Of a DNA stretch of 64,000 nucleotides, positions 34,623 through 47,800 are shown piece by piece. Source of the stretch: Isoetes taiwanensis. Taxonomy: Eukaryota > Streptophyta > Lycopodiopsida > Isoetales > Isoetaceae. Each line of letters opens with the position of its first letter. The stretch's first letter is position 1. Made by a program: the position numbers and the translations under genes. The stretch is taken from contig JAJEKV010000084.1 in NCBI GenBank assembly GCA_021234155.1, positions 1,302,001-1,366,000 on the forward strand, given 5' to 3'. The notes below the pieces were generated by a model. That model saw nothing but the letters and a program-made list of their open reading frames with translations, searched no databases and was not told where the DNA came from.

Positions 34623-36213
34623 AAGTAAATTCTGCCGCTCTGGCAAACAATTGTACACTACTATTTCTATGGAATATAATCTATAAGGGTTTGAATAATT
34701 GCACAATTTTGTGTTTTTTATTATTTTGAGTTTTGTTTCTTGTCTAAACTTTATTTGCTAGCTTGATCTTTGCTAGCACTTTCTAGGTTGATGGCCTTCT
34801 GCAGACCTCCTCTAGCTTAAGAATTCGAATCAAAAGATGTAGCTAAACAGCTCAAAATGTTCGCCGCCGCGATCTTCGCTATCACTTTCTTGTCCGTCAT
34901 CCTTATGTAGACCTGTATGGACTATGGGTGTAGCTAAGCAGCTTCAAATGTTCGCCGTCGCGATCCTGCTGAGTATTTTTACTCTTTCTAATGGACAACT
35001 CTTACTCTGAAAGGAGCTTGGGATAGCCTTATAAATGTCGAATTCGGATACATCGCTGGTTGTGGGAGAAAATCATCAAAATAAACGAAAAGTTTTACTC
35101 AGTTGCAACGACTTACGGAGTTTTATAGAGAACCAACAACCTATTTCATACTAAACGAGAATTCCAAATTTCTCTAATTAATTAACTCTTGCTTTAGAAC
35201 TGGAAGAAGGCTTCTGTGAGGCTATGAGAAATACACATGTGGCCTTGATAGATTATGATGATGAGAACGATACGGAGATATCCAATCGGACTGACATAGA
35301 ACTGATGGATAGGTGGACATGGCGAATGCTAAAGTGCTCAGTGATGTCGAGGGGAATCCATCATTTGTTAGAGAATCTCCATAAATTCTTTAGGATGAAT
35401 TTGTAATAAAATATAGATCCAGCTTAGACAAATCGCCACTGCGATCGCTCTAAACCGGAACGTTAGTATTTGATAACATATATACAAATTGTTTTAATAA
35501 ATTATTTGTTTCACATGTTCATTGCCATAGCGATCCCTCTAAGCCCAGCTGTTTTTATATTCTTTTGCGTATAACTTGTTCTCTGTGTCGTCTTTCAGCG
35601 GTAGAAAAGATCGTGATGGCGATCATCACAACCTGTTAACGCGTGCTTTGAGCTACAACTAATACTTCAGTCGAAACCAAAATTGGTCATAGAGTAGGGA
35701 TGACAACGTTGACTGCAAGCTCAACTTATAATTTTGTTAAAATGAGCACCGATTGGGCATTATTGCTTCAGATGAAGGACGACTATTTACAAACTACCCT
35801 TCTAAAAGCAACCTGCAAGCTATTTCGAGCAAAATGAGAATGTGCTTTTTTTCAAATTAATGAATTGGTGCATTAGTATGTGACAAAGCAGAATGGGTGG
35901 ATTATAGAAACTCTCCATTCTTCTCCTTCTCTTTCTTCTTTTTTCTTAAAACTGCTAGTATCTCAGGCTCTTCTCAACCAAAATGCCTTTAATATTGAAG
36001 ATGTTTATAAGCATATAAGGTTTTATTAGTTGGATCCTTAGGGCACTAGTAACTAGACACTAGCTGGCAATAACTCCTAAACCCTCCTTAGTTTATAGCT
36101 TATGGGAGTTCCTTAATGGATATGATAGCCAACTTATATTTTTTCATGATGGAGACATCAGTCGTGTGCTCGTATCCAACTGAACATCACCAAGGCAACG
36201 CATCATTAGGAGG
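34623..36213. other. Downstream flank of the methylase-like gene, copy C
   Basis: Dyads at 34859-34874, 34950-34965, 35431-35446, 35520-35535 and 35609-35624 are all intact. The first pair is 91 bp apart, because about 15 bp present in copy A between them are missing. The exon-like remnant lies at about 35200-35408. No intact gene. Confidence 0.65.
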
Positions 36214-37146
36214 TGTGAGACGTATTCTACCACATGTAGTGGTAGACTATTGAGCCTAGCTCACTATGGCACCCAATAGACTCTACACACCAAGGGTCCA
36301 GCTGCCACCAGACAAATTCCACCTTATACATTGCCGTCAACTTCCAATACCCATGACCAGCCGGGCTCCTATGTACATGATGCATATAGTTGGAAATTAT
36401 TGGGCCTAAGCTAGGAGCATCATCTATAATAGCTATTAGGTCTCTACCCTCCTTTCCTCATTCAAAAAAGTGCAAACAATGATCACCCATCATCATAGAA
36501 CATCCATAACTTGAGAAATAGTATAGATTCAACTAATCACATGCGTCTAACTTACATTTAGAGTACATTGGTTAGGGTTAATGATCAGAACCGTGAGCTC
36601 TACTAAAGATGCAACATGGTAACCTATCTGGTATGTTATTCTCTAGACGAACTACCTACTTATCGACTCCAAATACTTTCTCCTGAGCTTCTGCCCTTGG
36701 CTCTTGGCATCTCCATGACTTGCATGTAGTCTTGGATGGATGTGCTCTAATAACATGCGCTAAGCGCGGAACAATCTTGCACGTTGCCTGTCGAAGACGA
36801 TTATTGAATTAGAAGTATTGGCACAATTGAGGGTGGCTGACATAAGATGGTGCAAAGGTGGGTCTGGTCTAGTATTTGGGGCTAAATAGGTTAGGGTTGC
36901 ACATGATTCGGGCACTTTGCCCTAAAAGGATGCGTCCATGTGGCATGGCGTCAATAGGATGATTCTTCATGGAAAATAGGGCCTCCTTACCTAAAGATGG
37001 ACGAGTTATAAGAATAGCCCCCACAAACAAAAAATAATAATAATAAAACTACTATCTATCTATCTATCTATCTTTGACAAGTACAAGGTTATTGCAAAAC
37101 TTGTATTTATGCATTTATAACATAGATACTGTAGGGGAATGTCGCA
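36214..37146 (-). mobile_element. Second LTR, copy C
   Basis: Same LTR. In this copy the AT run is replaced by a CTAT microsatellite at about 37053-37073. Confidence 0.5.
37053..37073. repeat. CTAT microsatellite
   Basis: About five CTAT units in copy C only. Copies A and B hold an AT-rich run and a short unique segment at this place. Confidence 0.85.
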
Positions 37147-37742
37147 TTCTACCCCCCTCATCAACTTTTCAACTTTACAATTTTGTATTCACAATTTTTT
37201 TTCCATTTTTAATTAACTTAAAGATAGCTACTCCAATGGTGAATTTCTGATATATTACCTCATATCTATAACAATTTGAAGGCTATATTCGCATAGTTAT
37301 ACTAAATAAATTATATAGCCTTTGATATAGATTTAGATAGACAATATTAGAAATGTTATTAGAGTATCAAAAATCCAAAACACAACTGCTATGGGATTCG
37401 TATGCTTTGCATGATACGCTTCAAGGCCAAATGCTTCTCACTTAGTTTTTTTTGCATATGATATATCATGTTAGTATATAATGATAAGTTGTGGTTTTAA
37501 GGGTGCACGTGTTTAGAATTATTACAATTTAACTAAATTATTTTAAGAAATGAATGCCATGTTTCTCCGACGTAAGGACAGGGTGCTTCTCCCATTGCAG
37601 CCGTGAGATATGCATCATACAATGCTTAGGATGCGTGCATATCTGTACAATGCATAGGAGGTGGCTTAATATCCATAATGGCCATAGACTTAAAGTTGTG
37701 TTTCTATCATGCATACTATGTGACATGCTTTTTTAACTATAG

Positions 37743-38985
37743 GTTGAATCCACTCCCGCTGACATTATTCGGATTGTATATTGATGAACTGGAAGGGTGG
37801 TTACAGGAAAAGGGATACGCAGGATCTAATCTAGGAGATTATGTAGTATAATTATTAATGTATGTAGACAATGTGGTAATGGTGGCAGATTCTCCAAAAG
37901 GATTGCAGTCACATCTACACAATCTGAGTTCCTTTTGCTACGCATATGAAATGCCAGTGAATTTCTCAAAAACAAAGCTAATGATATTTGGGACGATGAA
38001 GAGACCACAATTTGAGTATCAAGGGGACCGTTTGGAGATAGTAGATTGCTACAAATATCTTGGACTGGAGGTTTGCTTAAATTACAAATGGAAGGAGTGC
38101 ATTCGTTAAAGAAAATGTTATTTAATAGTTCAGACTGTTGTGTTATATAGGGCTCCTATTTGGGGACCGTCCATACACAAGAAACTATGGAATCAGGTCG
38201 AACCGGTGCTGAAAATATTTATTCAAGAAGAGCAAGGCATACGGAGGCAGATTCTATATGCAAGGAACCGTATATCTACTCCAGGATGTAGTAAACCGGG
38301 ACACATGTCGGGTTAACCACTATTATGTCGAGCTTACCACACTTTTTTGTCGAGGCGAGCCCTTTTTTTTGGTAGGGATAACCACGTGGTGGTGGCGTGG
38401 AATTGTGTTTTGGCATGCTGATCTTTGAATAAAACTTGTAATCAGCTTCTTGAACGGTTTAAATCGATGCAAATACCATAGGAATCGCCTTGCCAACCTC
38501 TAAAAACCTCATTCTATCAAGAGACGAGATGATTTGAACACGGATCAAGTGAAAAAACATGCAAAAACCGTTGTCTTTTGAGCTTGGCTGGGCGGAAAAT
38601 GGTTACCCCGGACATGTGTCTAGGTTAACCACATCACGGATAGATTTCGGCCATCCTATATGCAATCCTTCTAGTAAAAAACAGGTCTTCTTCCTTTGGA
38701 AGCGAAAGCCCTGTGCATGACAATAAATTTTGTCAAGAGAATCAATGAAATGGATCACAACGGGGTGCCTGAAAGGCTCTAGAATTTTCCCGTTCCAAAG
38801 AATGGTTTTATGATGTGCTGGAATGGGCAAACAGATGGGGCATAACAAGAGAACCTGGCCAGATTCTGATGTAAGTGTCCAAGACTTGGTTCAAGAAAAA
38901 ATGGTGAAAAAAATATGGGAAAAGTATGGCTCTAGAATGCCTTTTTATCGGAGCGATGTAAATCCCATGCTCATATGGCCAGGAT
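37743..38985 (+). mobile_element. LINE reverse-transcriptase fragment, copy C (internal deletion at 3' end)
   Basis: Same LINE, with YVDN at the catalytic block and the MITE at 38264-38655. It is cut after the MLIWPG segment at about 38985, where it is joined directly to sequence matching 31798 in copy B. This removes the LINE tail. Confidence 0.85.
38264..38655. mobile_element. Mutator-type MITE in the LINE, copy C
   Basis: Same insertion, target duplication at 38254-38263 and 38656-38665. It is about 20 bp shorter because of small deletions. Confidence 0.88.
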
Positions 38986-39019
38986 ACAACTCTATACCAC
39001 GAAGTTACCAACAAGAACT

Positions 39020-40269
39020 ACCTTAAAGCTCCGGGGAGCCCCATTTCGAAGCTCGATTCACGGGGTGTCGGGGGCATACTCGAGTGGTCTAAGGTCCAAG
39101 CTGGTGCCATTTCTTCTAAAAGAGGCCTCAATGCTTTAACTCTTCTCTCAATAGCATGTATAAAAAGAAAATATTTACTTTGAAATATGGAAAGATTCTT
39201 TGCCCCTTTTCAAGATCATATGTGCCTACACCAAAGCTTCAAAGCCCTTGCCTATGCCTCCCTTTTCAAAACAATTCCTTGCCAAAAGAACATTGTATCT
39301 GAAGTTGTATCGTGAGATATATATAAAGTTGGAAAAAGAGCTATGGCTAGAAGTGTGCCTTTGATAGTGCCATGACAAGCATAATGTCGTATATAGAGTG
39401 CGATTACGCTTTTAGCTTGTAACAAAGCGACTTCTTCCAACTTAAGGACAATATCTTTCTCATTGACCTACATAAATTAAAACGATTGTAATTTCCTAAG
39501 AAAATAAGACTTTGATGGTGATAAAGGGAGCACCACGGATAATACTTGTTGCAACAAAGCAAGGGTTTGTGGTAGCCAAGCCCATGAGAAAGACATAAAT
39601 TGTTTTGAACATCCATTCGTATAATTTTCATGCTCATTTATGCCCATAAGTTTTGCCTTTACATCTTCGAGTTCCTGGAGCAAATAACGTATCGGCATTA
39701 GAAATTGCAGAAATTGACAATTTCATACAACCCTTTATCATTCTCTGGACGGGACAGAGTACACTCTATAATGGTTAATTTGGAACAACAAATTGTATAT
39801 AATTACCTGCGGGAAGGCACAGCTGTAATGGAATAGGCTTCATCCATAACCGAAGACTTAAGTTCGTCATAGGCCTTCTTGATTGTATCCATGGAGGCAC
39901 CATCCCCGAGCCCTAGCATCTGCAGTAAAAAATCATAAGTTCGGTGTGTTTAACAGCTTCTTCTATACATATATTTGTTTCTTACCTGATAGTAGCTCAC
40001 TGGAAGTGTTAACATCTCAGAACCCCATATTCCTCCGTTCTGACTATTTACGTGCCTCTGCGTGAAAGCCCCTTAGTTAGAAGCTGAGATTGATTGTTAT
40101 TTTCACACAATTCTGATAATAATTCGGCAGCGTAAGGCCTCGTCCTTTGTGAACTGTGAATAAACAAGGAGCTGCAGCTGCCGGTTAGCCAGTTTGCACA
40201 GCGGCCACCCAGCAACAGTGGCGACCGCCAATTTACGGGCAACAATAGGTTTGTAGCAGTTTCTAGCAT
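39020..40269 (-). pseudogene. PARC6: PARC6/CDP1 5' exon fragment, copy C unit
   Basis: Second copy of the PARC6 fragment, starting at 40269. It keeps the transit-peptide-like start, the YDELK exon, the SFSWAWLPQTLALLQQ exon and the LYDIML exon. Its first exon has lost about 16 bases compared with the other copy (about 40070), which breaks the frame. Its YDELK exon ends CGCAG/GTAATT, a better donor than the CGCAT/GTAATT of the other copy. Confidence 0.83.
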
Positions 40270-40605
40270 ATTCTAGGCATATTTCAGCATATACCTAAAA
40301 TATGCCGGAAACCCATATAAGCAAGGGTTTGCCCCTTAAGGGCAACCCAAAAAGGGCATTTTTAAGCACCAATTTAATACTTTGAGAAAAAATACAGTCT
40401 CGCTTTTCTCCAAATAATTGCCCATGCGTATAAAGGATGATTTGTAGATGGTCATAGTGCCTCTGGAGCAAGAAAGCCTTCAGGGCACTCAACAATCGCA
40501 AAAAAATAAGCTTCGCTTTCGGCCAATGTCAATGTACATAAAATACATCTGCTTTTAGCTTGAAGTATTATTTCTGCTTCAGGGTACGCGATAAAAGGTG
40601 AAGAA

Positions 40606-40621
40606 GATCGCCATTGCGATC
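40606..40621. promoter_or_regulatory. Isolated perfect 16-bp dyad
   Basis: GATCGC-CATT-GCGATC, just outside unit C. It shows that the motif family is not confined to the triplicated unit. Confidence 0.7.
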
Positions 40622-40959
40622 TTTTCTACCATGACTACGAAGAGTGAAGTATGGACAAAAACATGTATAATTCAACTATTACAACATATAAAACAATTAG
40701 AACAAATGCCAGACAAGAACTGAATTCTTTGAAGCATAGCAAACATGAATACAAACTCAGCTTCACATGTAGGGAAATTGTAAGAAATATATTATTGCAA
40801 AGAAAATATTACAACGCGTACCCCAACATAGTAGAGTGGCAAGACTGGCACACACCTACTAAAACTAGATAAATAATATTATTTGGCGCCTACATCTTCT
40901 TTTAAGAGATTATGGTCCTAAATGATATCCTCTATGATCTATATATGTATCTTTTATAT

Positions 40960-43900
40960 CAGCGGTCTAAGCCCGTTCAATCTTCCTTTCGCTCTCCTTT
41001 AGGGATAGGTTCTGTACGCACGAAATCTAAATTCCTGACGTATAAAGTTAAAAAATACATTTTTTTTGAAAAATACGTATTTTACGTATTTTTTAGTTCT
41101 TGGAAAAAAAGGAAAAATTTACGTCTGCTGTGAAACCTTCATTTTTCGCGTCTGTGAAAGTTTCAGCGTCTACAAACGACAAATGCGTCTGTGAAAAAAA
41201 AATCGGCGTCTGTAAACCTTACAGATCTAGCGACGCGAAAGTTTTAACGTCGCGATCTGAAAAAAGAATGCAGCATCTGCTTGATTTTCTATTGGCCCTT
41301 TATTTTTTACGCAAATAACCATGTTTTGAATTTTGCGGGGCAAATCCAATGGATTATGGTAAAGGATTATGAGACCTTCACTTTTTATTTAAAAAAAAAC
41401 ATCAAGTATGTTAAACAAAAGGAAAACAAAACGTTTTTCTACAAAAAATTGAGGGCTTGCCTTTATGCCTTTAGGTTTTGCTGGGCGTAAGTATAGGCGG
41501 AAGCGGCTACTACCCGATGCGGACTCAAAAGGTGAGTTGTTTTGCACATTTACGCGGCATGTACATTTCCTTGCTATATCTGGATCAGAAAAGCTTAATG
41601 AATCCGATTTCTTTAAGCTGGCTTCTTCTCTCTTCGGGAATGGGTTTTAGACCTGGCACTGCTTGGGATGGGAAGGAAGAAAGGGGATGTAACAAAGCGA
41701 CCATTAGAAAAGCGAGGAAGAAGTAGAAGGCCTCGAAAGAAGATCTTTTGATTTTCATGCTACTGCCGGGAAGCCCAAGCACGGTTATATGGATTTTCAC
41801 CGCTAACAAAGGGCGGCCAAGATTGATGGGTTGGAAGCATCCCGATTCGTGGATAAGATGCATCTACCTATTCTTCAAGAGAGGCGAGAAATGATATTTG
41901 AGAACCGTCTTTGTGATAACAACTTAGAAAGGAGCTGGTTTTGGATATGCAACATCTATACAAGTGGAGCATGATGTGAGATCTAAAACCTACAAGACTA
42001 ATCAGGTTTGATTTACATAATTTAGTATTGCAAAATGAGAGTCTAGAGCTTGATCGTACCATCTCTCTTTAACCCTTTCGCCTTAGAATTACCTTTTGAA
42101 ATTCCTAGTTCTATATTTTAAGTGCATAATGAAGCCGCAGTTGACGCCAGTCTTCTTTGTTTCGCTTATGTTAAATCTTCCTTATATTTGGAAGGTTCTA
42201 CCTCTTATTGATGCTTGTCACGGCCCAGGGTTTGAAGTGGTTTTAGTTTTGACCAACATATGTTGCTCCTTATTTTAAAGAAATCCATCTCTTACTTGCT
42301 CGGGATGCTTTAGAATAACTTCTTGGAAATTCCTGGATTACGTATTTTTATGCATAATGAAGCATGGGTGTGAGAATTTTCTTTGTTTATGTATGTTAAA
42401 TCTTTATGTTTGAATGTTCTTTTAATATAGATACAGCCCACATATTTGTGCCCACTTATTATTATTTTAAATTATGCGAAACGGGGATCGGATGCATGGA
42501 AGACCTACACATATCTGTATTTAGATTATTTTATGCATCTTGACATCGCTGACTTGTAATCATGAATATCTTTCCTCCATATCCTTATGTAAAATAGATT
42601 TGGTGAAAGGCTTTGTCTTGGTAGACTCCATAGCTTACAGTAGCAAGTTGTTACCCTTCTCGGGCGGCTAATAGCTTATGGTTTTATTACAATTAACGGA
42701 GTTCTCCTCGATTTCTTTTATGTGGTTTGTCTTTTGGGAGCTTGGTTTCTTCATATCCTCACGATATGAACTTGGTTTGTCTCTAAACAATGTTTTCTAA
42801 TGTTTGTTGTAAGATCTATGTTATAAGATCACGAAAACTTTGAGATCTTAAAAAGTTTTGTAGATTTAGAGGTTGGAACCACGAAGGTGTTTTATTTTCA
42901 AAATGGTTCTATGACATCACTTGACTTTGATATATTCTATGTGCTACTACGAAAAGTAAAATTATATCATTTTTGGCGAGTCATATTATTCCTTTTGCAT
43001 AAATACACATTTTTCGTATTTTTAGGGAACATATTCTTTTGGATTCCTTTTTGCATTTGTTCTTCTAATAAGCGGAGATACAACCTTCCAAAAGTGCATG
43101 TGTCTTCATTATAAACCATAGTGTAAAGTAGTTTGTGCAAATTACTTTTTTCATTGTATCTGAAATCACGATAGTTTAAGAAATATTTACCTGCATGAAT
43201 TTGTTCAAATCTTGGCCTAGAAAGTGGAATTACACCTATCCATTTTCTCATTTGCTAAAATGAGTCTTTTAAAGTTACCGTTTTGATGGTAAAAGGCTAA
43301 AGAAATGCGGTTTTCGGGCTTTAAGTTTTTTTTAATTATAAGTAATGAGAAATGCATGTACACTTCAATCACAGAGACGGTAACACTTTATTATTTATGT
43401 GGCGGAATGAACATGGTAAAATGTTGGCACCATCGCAAATTGATGTATAGAAACTTGGCAAAAATTGTGTCTGAGAGGGGCCTCAATGCTCATGATGGAT
43501 TAAAGACTTTCGCTTGAGAATCCAGTAAGTAGTAATTGGCATTCACAAAAGCTTATTTTATAGGATTTAATGACTCCATGGTACATAGTATACTTAGGTA
43601 AATAAAAGAATTAAATATGGTTTGAAACATGAAAATAATTAAATTTTTGTGATTTTATAAGGCTTTTTATTAAGTATGTAAATGACTATGGTAGGTATGT
43701 AGAAGCATGTCAAAGTTGAGGAGTCGATGTGGAAGAAAGGAAAGACCAATGGTTAAGCTTCGGATATGTGTCTGTGAGGATGCTACTTGGTAACATTATG
43801 GTGCTTTAACATCAAGACATGTAGTAGATTATGCACGGGGCTGAAATTTGGGAATACATGTATAAATTTGCATGTTAATACAGGGGAAAAAAGACCTTAA

Positions 43901-45900
43901 AATAAGTACATTTATATTGCTATATTAGAAACATTTGTACCTTAGAAAAGGTTGCATTATAATCAAAAAATTTTTAGAGGCGATTGGACTTCACATTGTA
44001 GAGCTTTGTTTACTCAGTCGGCCGGAGAAAGCTGCAGCCACATCATCTTCATGATTATCTCACGGAAGAGGTTAGTATAGTCCTATTCTTCTTTGAAGCG
44101 TGAGCCATCGCGATTCAGGGTTAAAGTAGCCGGTAGGTCTATATGGAAGGATGGGCTTACGAAGATCATACGTCCTTGCTGTCTTGAGATCAATTATGGA
44201 GAGAATTTGGGCTTCTGAAAGATCACGAAATTCCCTTTACTTTGTGCGGGATCAATCGGTCCATAATCCTTTGATGGCGGAGAGATGGGAAGAAAAGAAA
44301 GGAAGAAAGATCTCTGAGGCTTGAAGCATGTAGGCTGACCAAGTATTTACGCAAATCCCGATTGGGCTGGAGCAGCACTTCGAGGTTCTATTTGATTAAG
44401 CATTTTCTTGCTTGGTAAACTTAGGCATTGATGTCTTGAGTTAGATTATTCTTTAAAATTCATCTGCTTTATCATGAGATATGATGAGTACGTATAATAT
44501 GATGGCGGGGAAAATGACTTAATATTACTTGAGAAATGGAAGATCTGATAGCTTGATGCTTAAGTTTTAAACTTGTAATATCTTTATGACAAGGTTTATA
44601 CTTAAATCTTAATGCATGCTGAAATTACTTCTATAAAGCTAATAGTTAATGTAAAGCGATGGAATTATAGAAGCTGGCGAGAAAATGCATAGGAATATAG
44701 CAGGGATAGGATGTTTCTTTCATCATAGGAGATAGTAAGTCATACATAATATAATGGCCAAGGAAGGATCTAAGGTGTTTTAATAGTAATATGAGATAAA
44801 CTAGTTGAATCTTAAGTTCTTATACGAAACATGCCAATGTTTGGTATATGATATAAAGGAATCCGGAATTGCTCTCCCCACTTGAAATTAATCAGGGCAT
44901 CGCATAATGGGAAAAGTTAGAGATATAAGGTTATATGTTGACATATAATTATGGCCCCGGATTTTCTTGGATTTATATGGATATGCAGGCGTCCAACCTA
45001 TGGATCCATATGCTTATTGCACGATATAAGCACTCCCACTTTGATATAGCATAGATAGGTTATGAATCTAATGAATGATGTGATGCTTAGAATAGCATTA
45101 AACACTAGTGAAGCCCATTTTGCTGCCACAGTTTTTATGCTTAGTATTACTTCCATGATATATTTGTGAAGCAAGCGAGGGGTGGAGGGGCATAAAACTT
45201 CAAAAGTCCATGACACTGCTTGCCCTGGGCATAGCACGTACTACTAATGCTTGTTTTTGTTGTTTTTGGGTCGCGAGTAGCAGGACGACTTTTACTCCAC
45301 CTTTATGTTTTTTCATAATAGTCATATATGTGACTCTTTGTCTTATGTTTATTGTTGTTTAGCTGCATATATAAGATTTGTTGAAGATTTCATGTCACAT
45401 GATGTATTTAGAAATATTTTGAGTTACAATAAAAAAATTGTTGTTAGCTTATATGGAAAAAGCGTAGCAGTCATGGCCTTGTTGTTTATTATCACCTACT
45501 TAAATACAAGGGCTGCTTATTGAATCGAAATTTAGTCCTTGAAAAGGTAGAACTAGATTAATCACGATATTACGATAGGTCTAAGGTTTTTTATATATAT
45601 ATTTGAAAACCGGCGTCACCGCAGCGATCTGGAAGAAAAATTGGCGTTTTTTTTACTGGCGTCATAAATTCATACGTATGGCACGTCTGCGTCAGCGTCT
45701 GCTTGATCTGAAGGTTTAGCGTCTTGTAGGAAAAAATTTTTGCGTTACGTACGATACTCGGTTTCCTTTGTTTAGCGTCTGTGAAAAAACTTTAAATGCA
45801 GCGAATTGAAGGTTAAAATAGAAATCTTCCTGGCGAATTTTTTCTTGGTATTTTTTCGTTTTATACGGCAAATGTGCGTATCATACAATTCATATGTATT
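40960..45900. mobile_element. Putative non-coding or decayed element edged by GCGTCTG motifs
   Basis: Clusters of the 12-bp motif GCGTCTGTGAAA and close variants occur near both edges. The left cluster lies at about 41125-41240 (five or six units). The right cluster lies at about 45640-45790 (GCGTCAGCGTCTG, GCGTCTTG, GCGTCTGTGAAA). A weak dyad of the 16-bp type is at 45614-45629 and another at 44100-44115. No coding region is recognisable inside. The edges given are approximate, and neither terminal inverted repeats nor a target duplication were found. A subterminal-repeat DNA transposon is a possibility. Confidence 0.35.
42093..42425. repeat. Two-copy direct repeat
   Basis: About 42093-42215 and 42322-42425 share AAATTCCT, TGCATAATGAAGC, CTTCTTTGTTT-like and TATGTTAAATCTT blocks in the same order. 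This is an internal duplication of about 230-bp period. Confidence 0.6.
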
Positions 45901-46246
45901 CCATATAAAGCATTATATGGCGTGGTGAACTATCCTGCTCTCTTGGCGCTTAACCATCTAACATCGTGCACAAAGGCGTGGTAACTCATTATATTTCCTT
46001 CCACATAGGTGCTCAGAGCTAATTACCGTTCAAGCTCTGCATATTACTTAGCGTCGTGCAAAGCTTGATCACTTTGAACATGACAACTTTTCTATGACTT
46101 ATAACTGCGTTACCTCTTAAAGGTGGGGAAACTTACTCAGGCTTATGCCATGTGTTGGCCCTAAACAAGATTGATCTTTGAGGGCAGCGTCATTTTCAAG
46201 GTGGGAGAATATGATGTTCGCTATAAGCCTTTTGGGTACCGGCCAC

Positions 46247-47800
46247 ATGACACATCACTATATGAACAATTAATGAATTGCGTGGTATTCGCAAGCTAAA
46301 GGTAACTATATGCGATCATTAATTATTGGGTGGAAACCTAACCCTAAATAAATGGTGAATTTAGGAAGCGGCTAATATATTAAAAGGGTTAAAATATTAA
46401 ATTAGTTAATATTAGCCAACCTAGAGTTGCCACCAAGCCCATCGTTTGGGCAAGGCCGGGGCTTGCCAATTTGGGACACCAAATTGGGGCATCCACAATT
46501 TTTCCAATTGGTGGGGGGAGGGGGATTGGTGGAGGGAGGAGGCTGGCATTCAACCTTGGCCAGAAGCAAGTATGGAAGCCAGGATAAATAGTAGATCTAG
46601 CTATGATTACGGTTGATAAATGGAAGCCAACTTGGATTCCTAGATAGTCTATGGGATTAACCCTTGTATACTTAAAGAATGGCTAGGATTAACCCTTGTA
46701 TGAATAGATGTATGGTTAAATCTCTATTTTTATGTTCTATTGAGAAGCTATGGATGGATGGATGTATAATGATAGCTATCTTCTACATTCCTCCTAGCGT
46801 TTGTAGGGGATTAAGGGGGTAGAGACTTAAAGGCTGGCTAGCAAAGTAGAGATGCTCTAGCTGGGAATCCCTTGAATCCCATGTATGGGCTGTGCAAGGC
46901 CCACACAGGCATGGATGCTATGTTGTGATTTAACACGGATACTTGGTATGATGGGTAAGCTTGGGGGTAGAGTCTTGCCTAGCTTGGCCTAGGAACTCTA
47001 TAAGTGTGCTAGACTTATAGTCGGTCCCTTGAGTGTGGGCGGGTATGGGTCCGGAGCATTCCACAGGTGCGCGCCAGGACATGCCTATATGGGCGTCTTG
47101 AGTTGAGCAGGCGATGAACGGCCTTTAGATTTAGGGGAGTAAGTCGGGTACGGATGGGGGGTACTGATGCTTGGCATATGTTCTACTCTAGCACACCCGA
47201 GGGGATCCGTCATGTGCAGAGGGGCGTCTCCACTGACACGCATCATGGAATTTGGTAGATGTAACTTGAGTAGTCTCATAGGGTGATTTCATGAGATCAT
47301 CTCCAGAAAGGCTACAATCATGCCATAGCGCATGTTTTGACCTCACGGCAAAGTGTGCCGGGAGGATGGAATCAGGAATACCTAGCCATTATTCTATACC
47401 GGTAGCGCCATGTTGTACTTCTACTCTGCTATTATCTGGAGGCCTTGGCTCTCGTGAGTGCGAGTTAGAGGGTAGAGAGCCATATTTATGGTCGCATTTC
47501 CTTTGTTATCTTTGAAGCCATTACATTTGTTAGTTGTATTGATGATGATGGGTCCGCGTTTAGGTGGTGGTATATTATTTATTTAATTATTGTTGCCATG
47601 TGCTAATATGTATGTACACTTCCGCTATATTAGATTTCCATAGAAAGCGTGGGGCGAATGACACCTCCATGTCCTTCACTCGGACACTTGGCCATCACAA
47701 AATTGAATTAGAGTGGGAGCGAACCTTTAAAATTAAGGGAAAGAAATGCATGCATGGAAGGGAATTTCTCGTATTTATACGATGGGAGACAGCGTATGTG
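46247..47800 (+). mobile_element. Plus-strand LTR related to the chromovirus LTR (diverged)
   Basis: The block matches the reverse complement of 17795-19237 along most of its length. Shared blocks include GAATGACACCTCC..GTCCTTCAC, GGACACTTGGCCATC, the AGTAAGTCGGGTAC segment and the TTTAGATTTAG run. No pol sequence is attached, so it is a solo or isolated LTR. Edges are approximate. Confidence 0.6.

Larger units (their letters stand above)
33826..40440. repeat. Composite repeat unit, copy C (5' truncated)
   Basis: Copy C begins inside the methylase-like exon, at the position matching about 25690, and runs through the second LTR, LINE, MITE and PARC6 exons. Relative to copy B it lacks the LINE 3' end and the unassigned exons: LINE sequence at about 38985 jumps straight to the sequence matching 31798, a deletion of roughly 0.93 kb. 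It ends near 40440, where it stops matching the DNA after about 33260. Confidence 0.88.

Noticed and set aside
41465-41726. Overlapping plus-strand ORFs in the 41 kb block
   Set aside because: No family motif, and two overlapping frames of equal quality. Most likely chance frames in repeat DNA.
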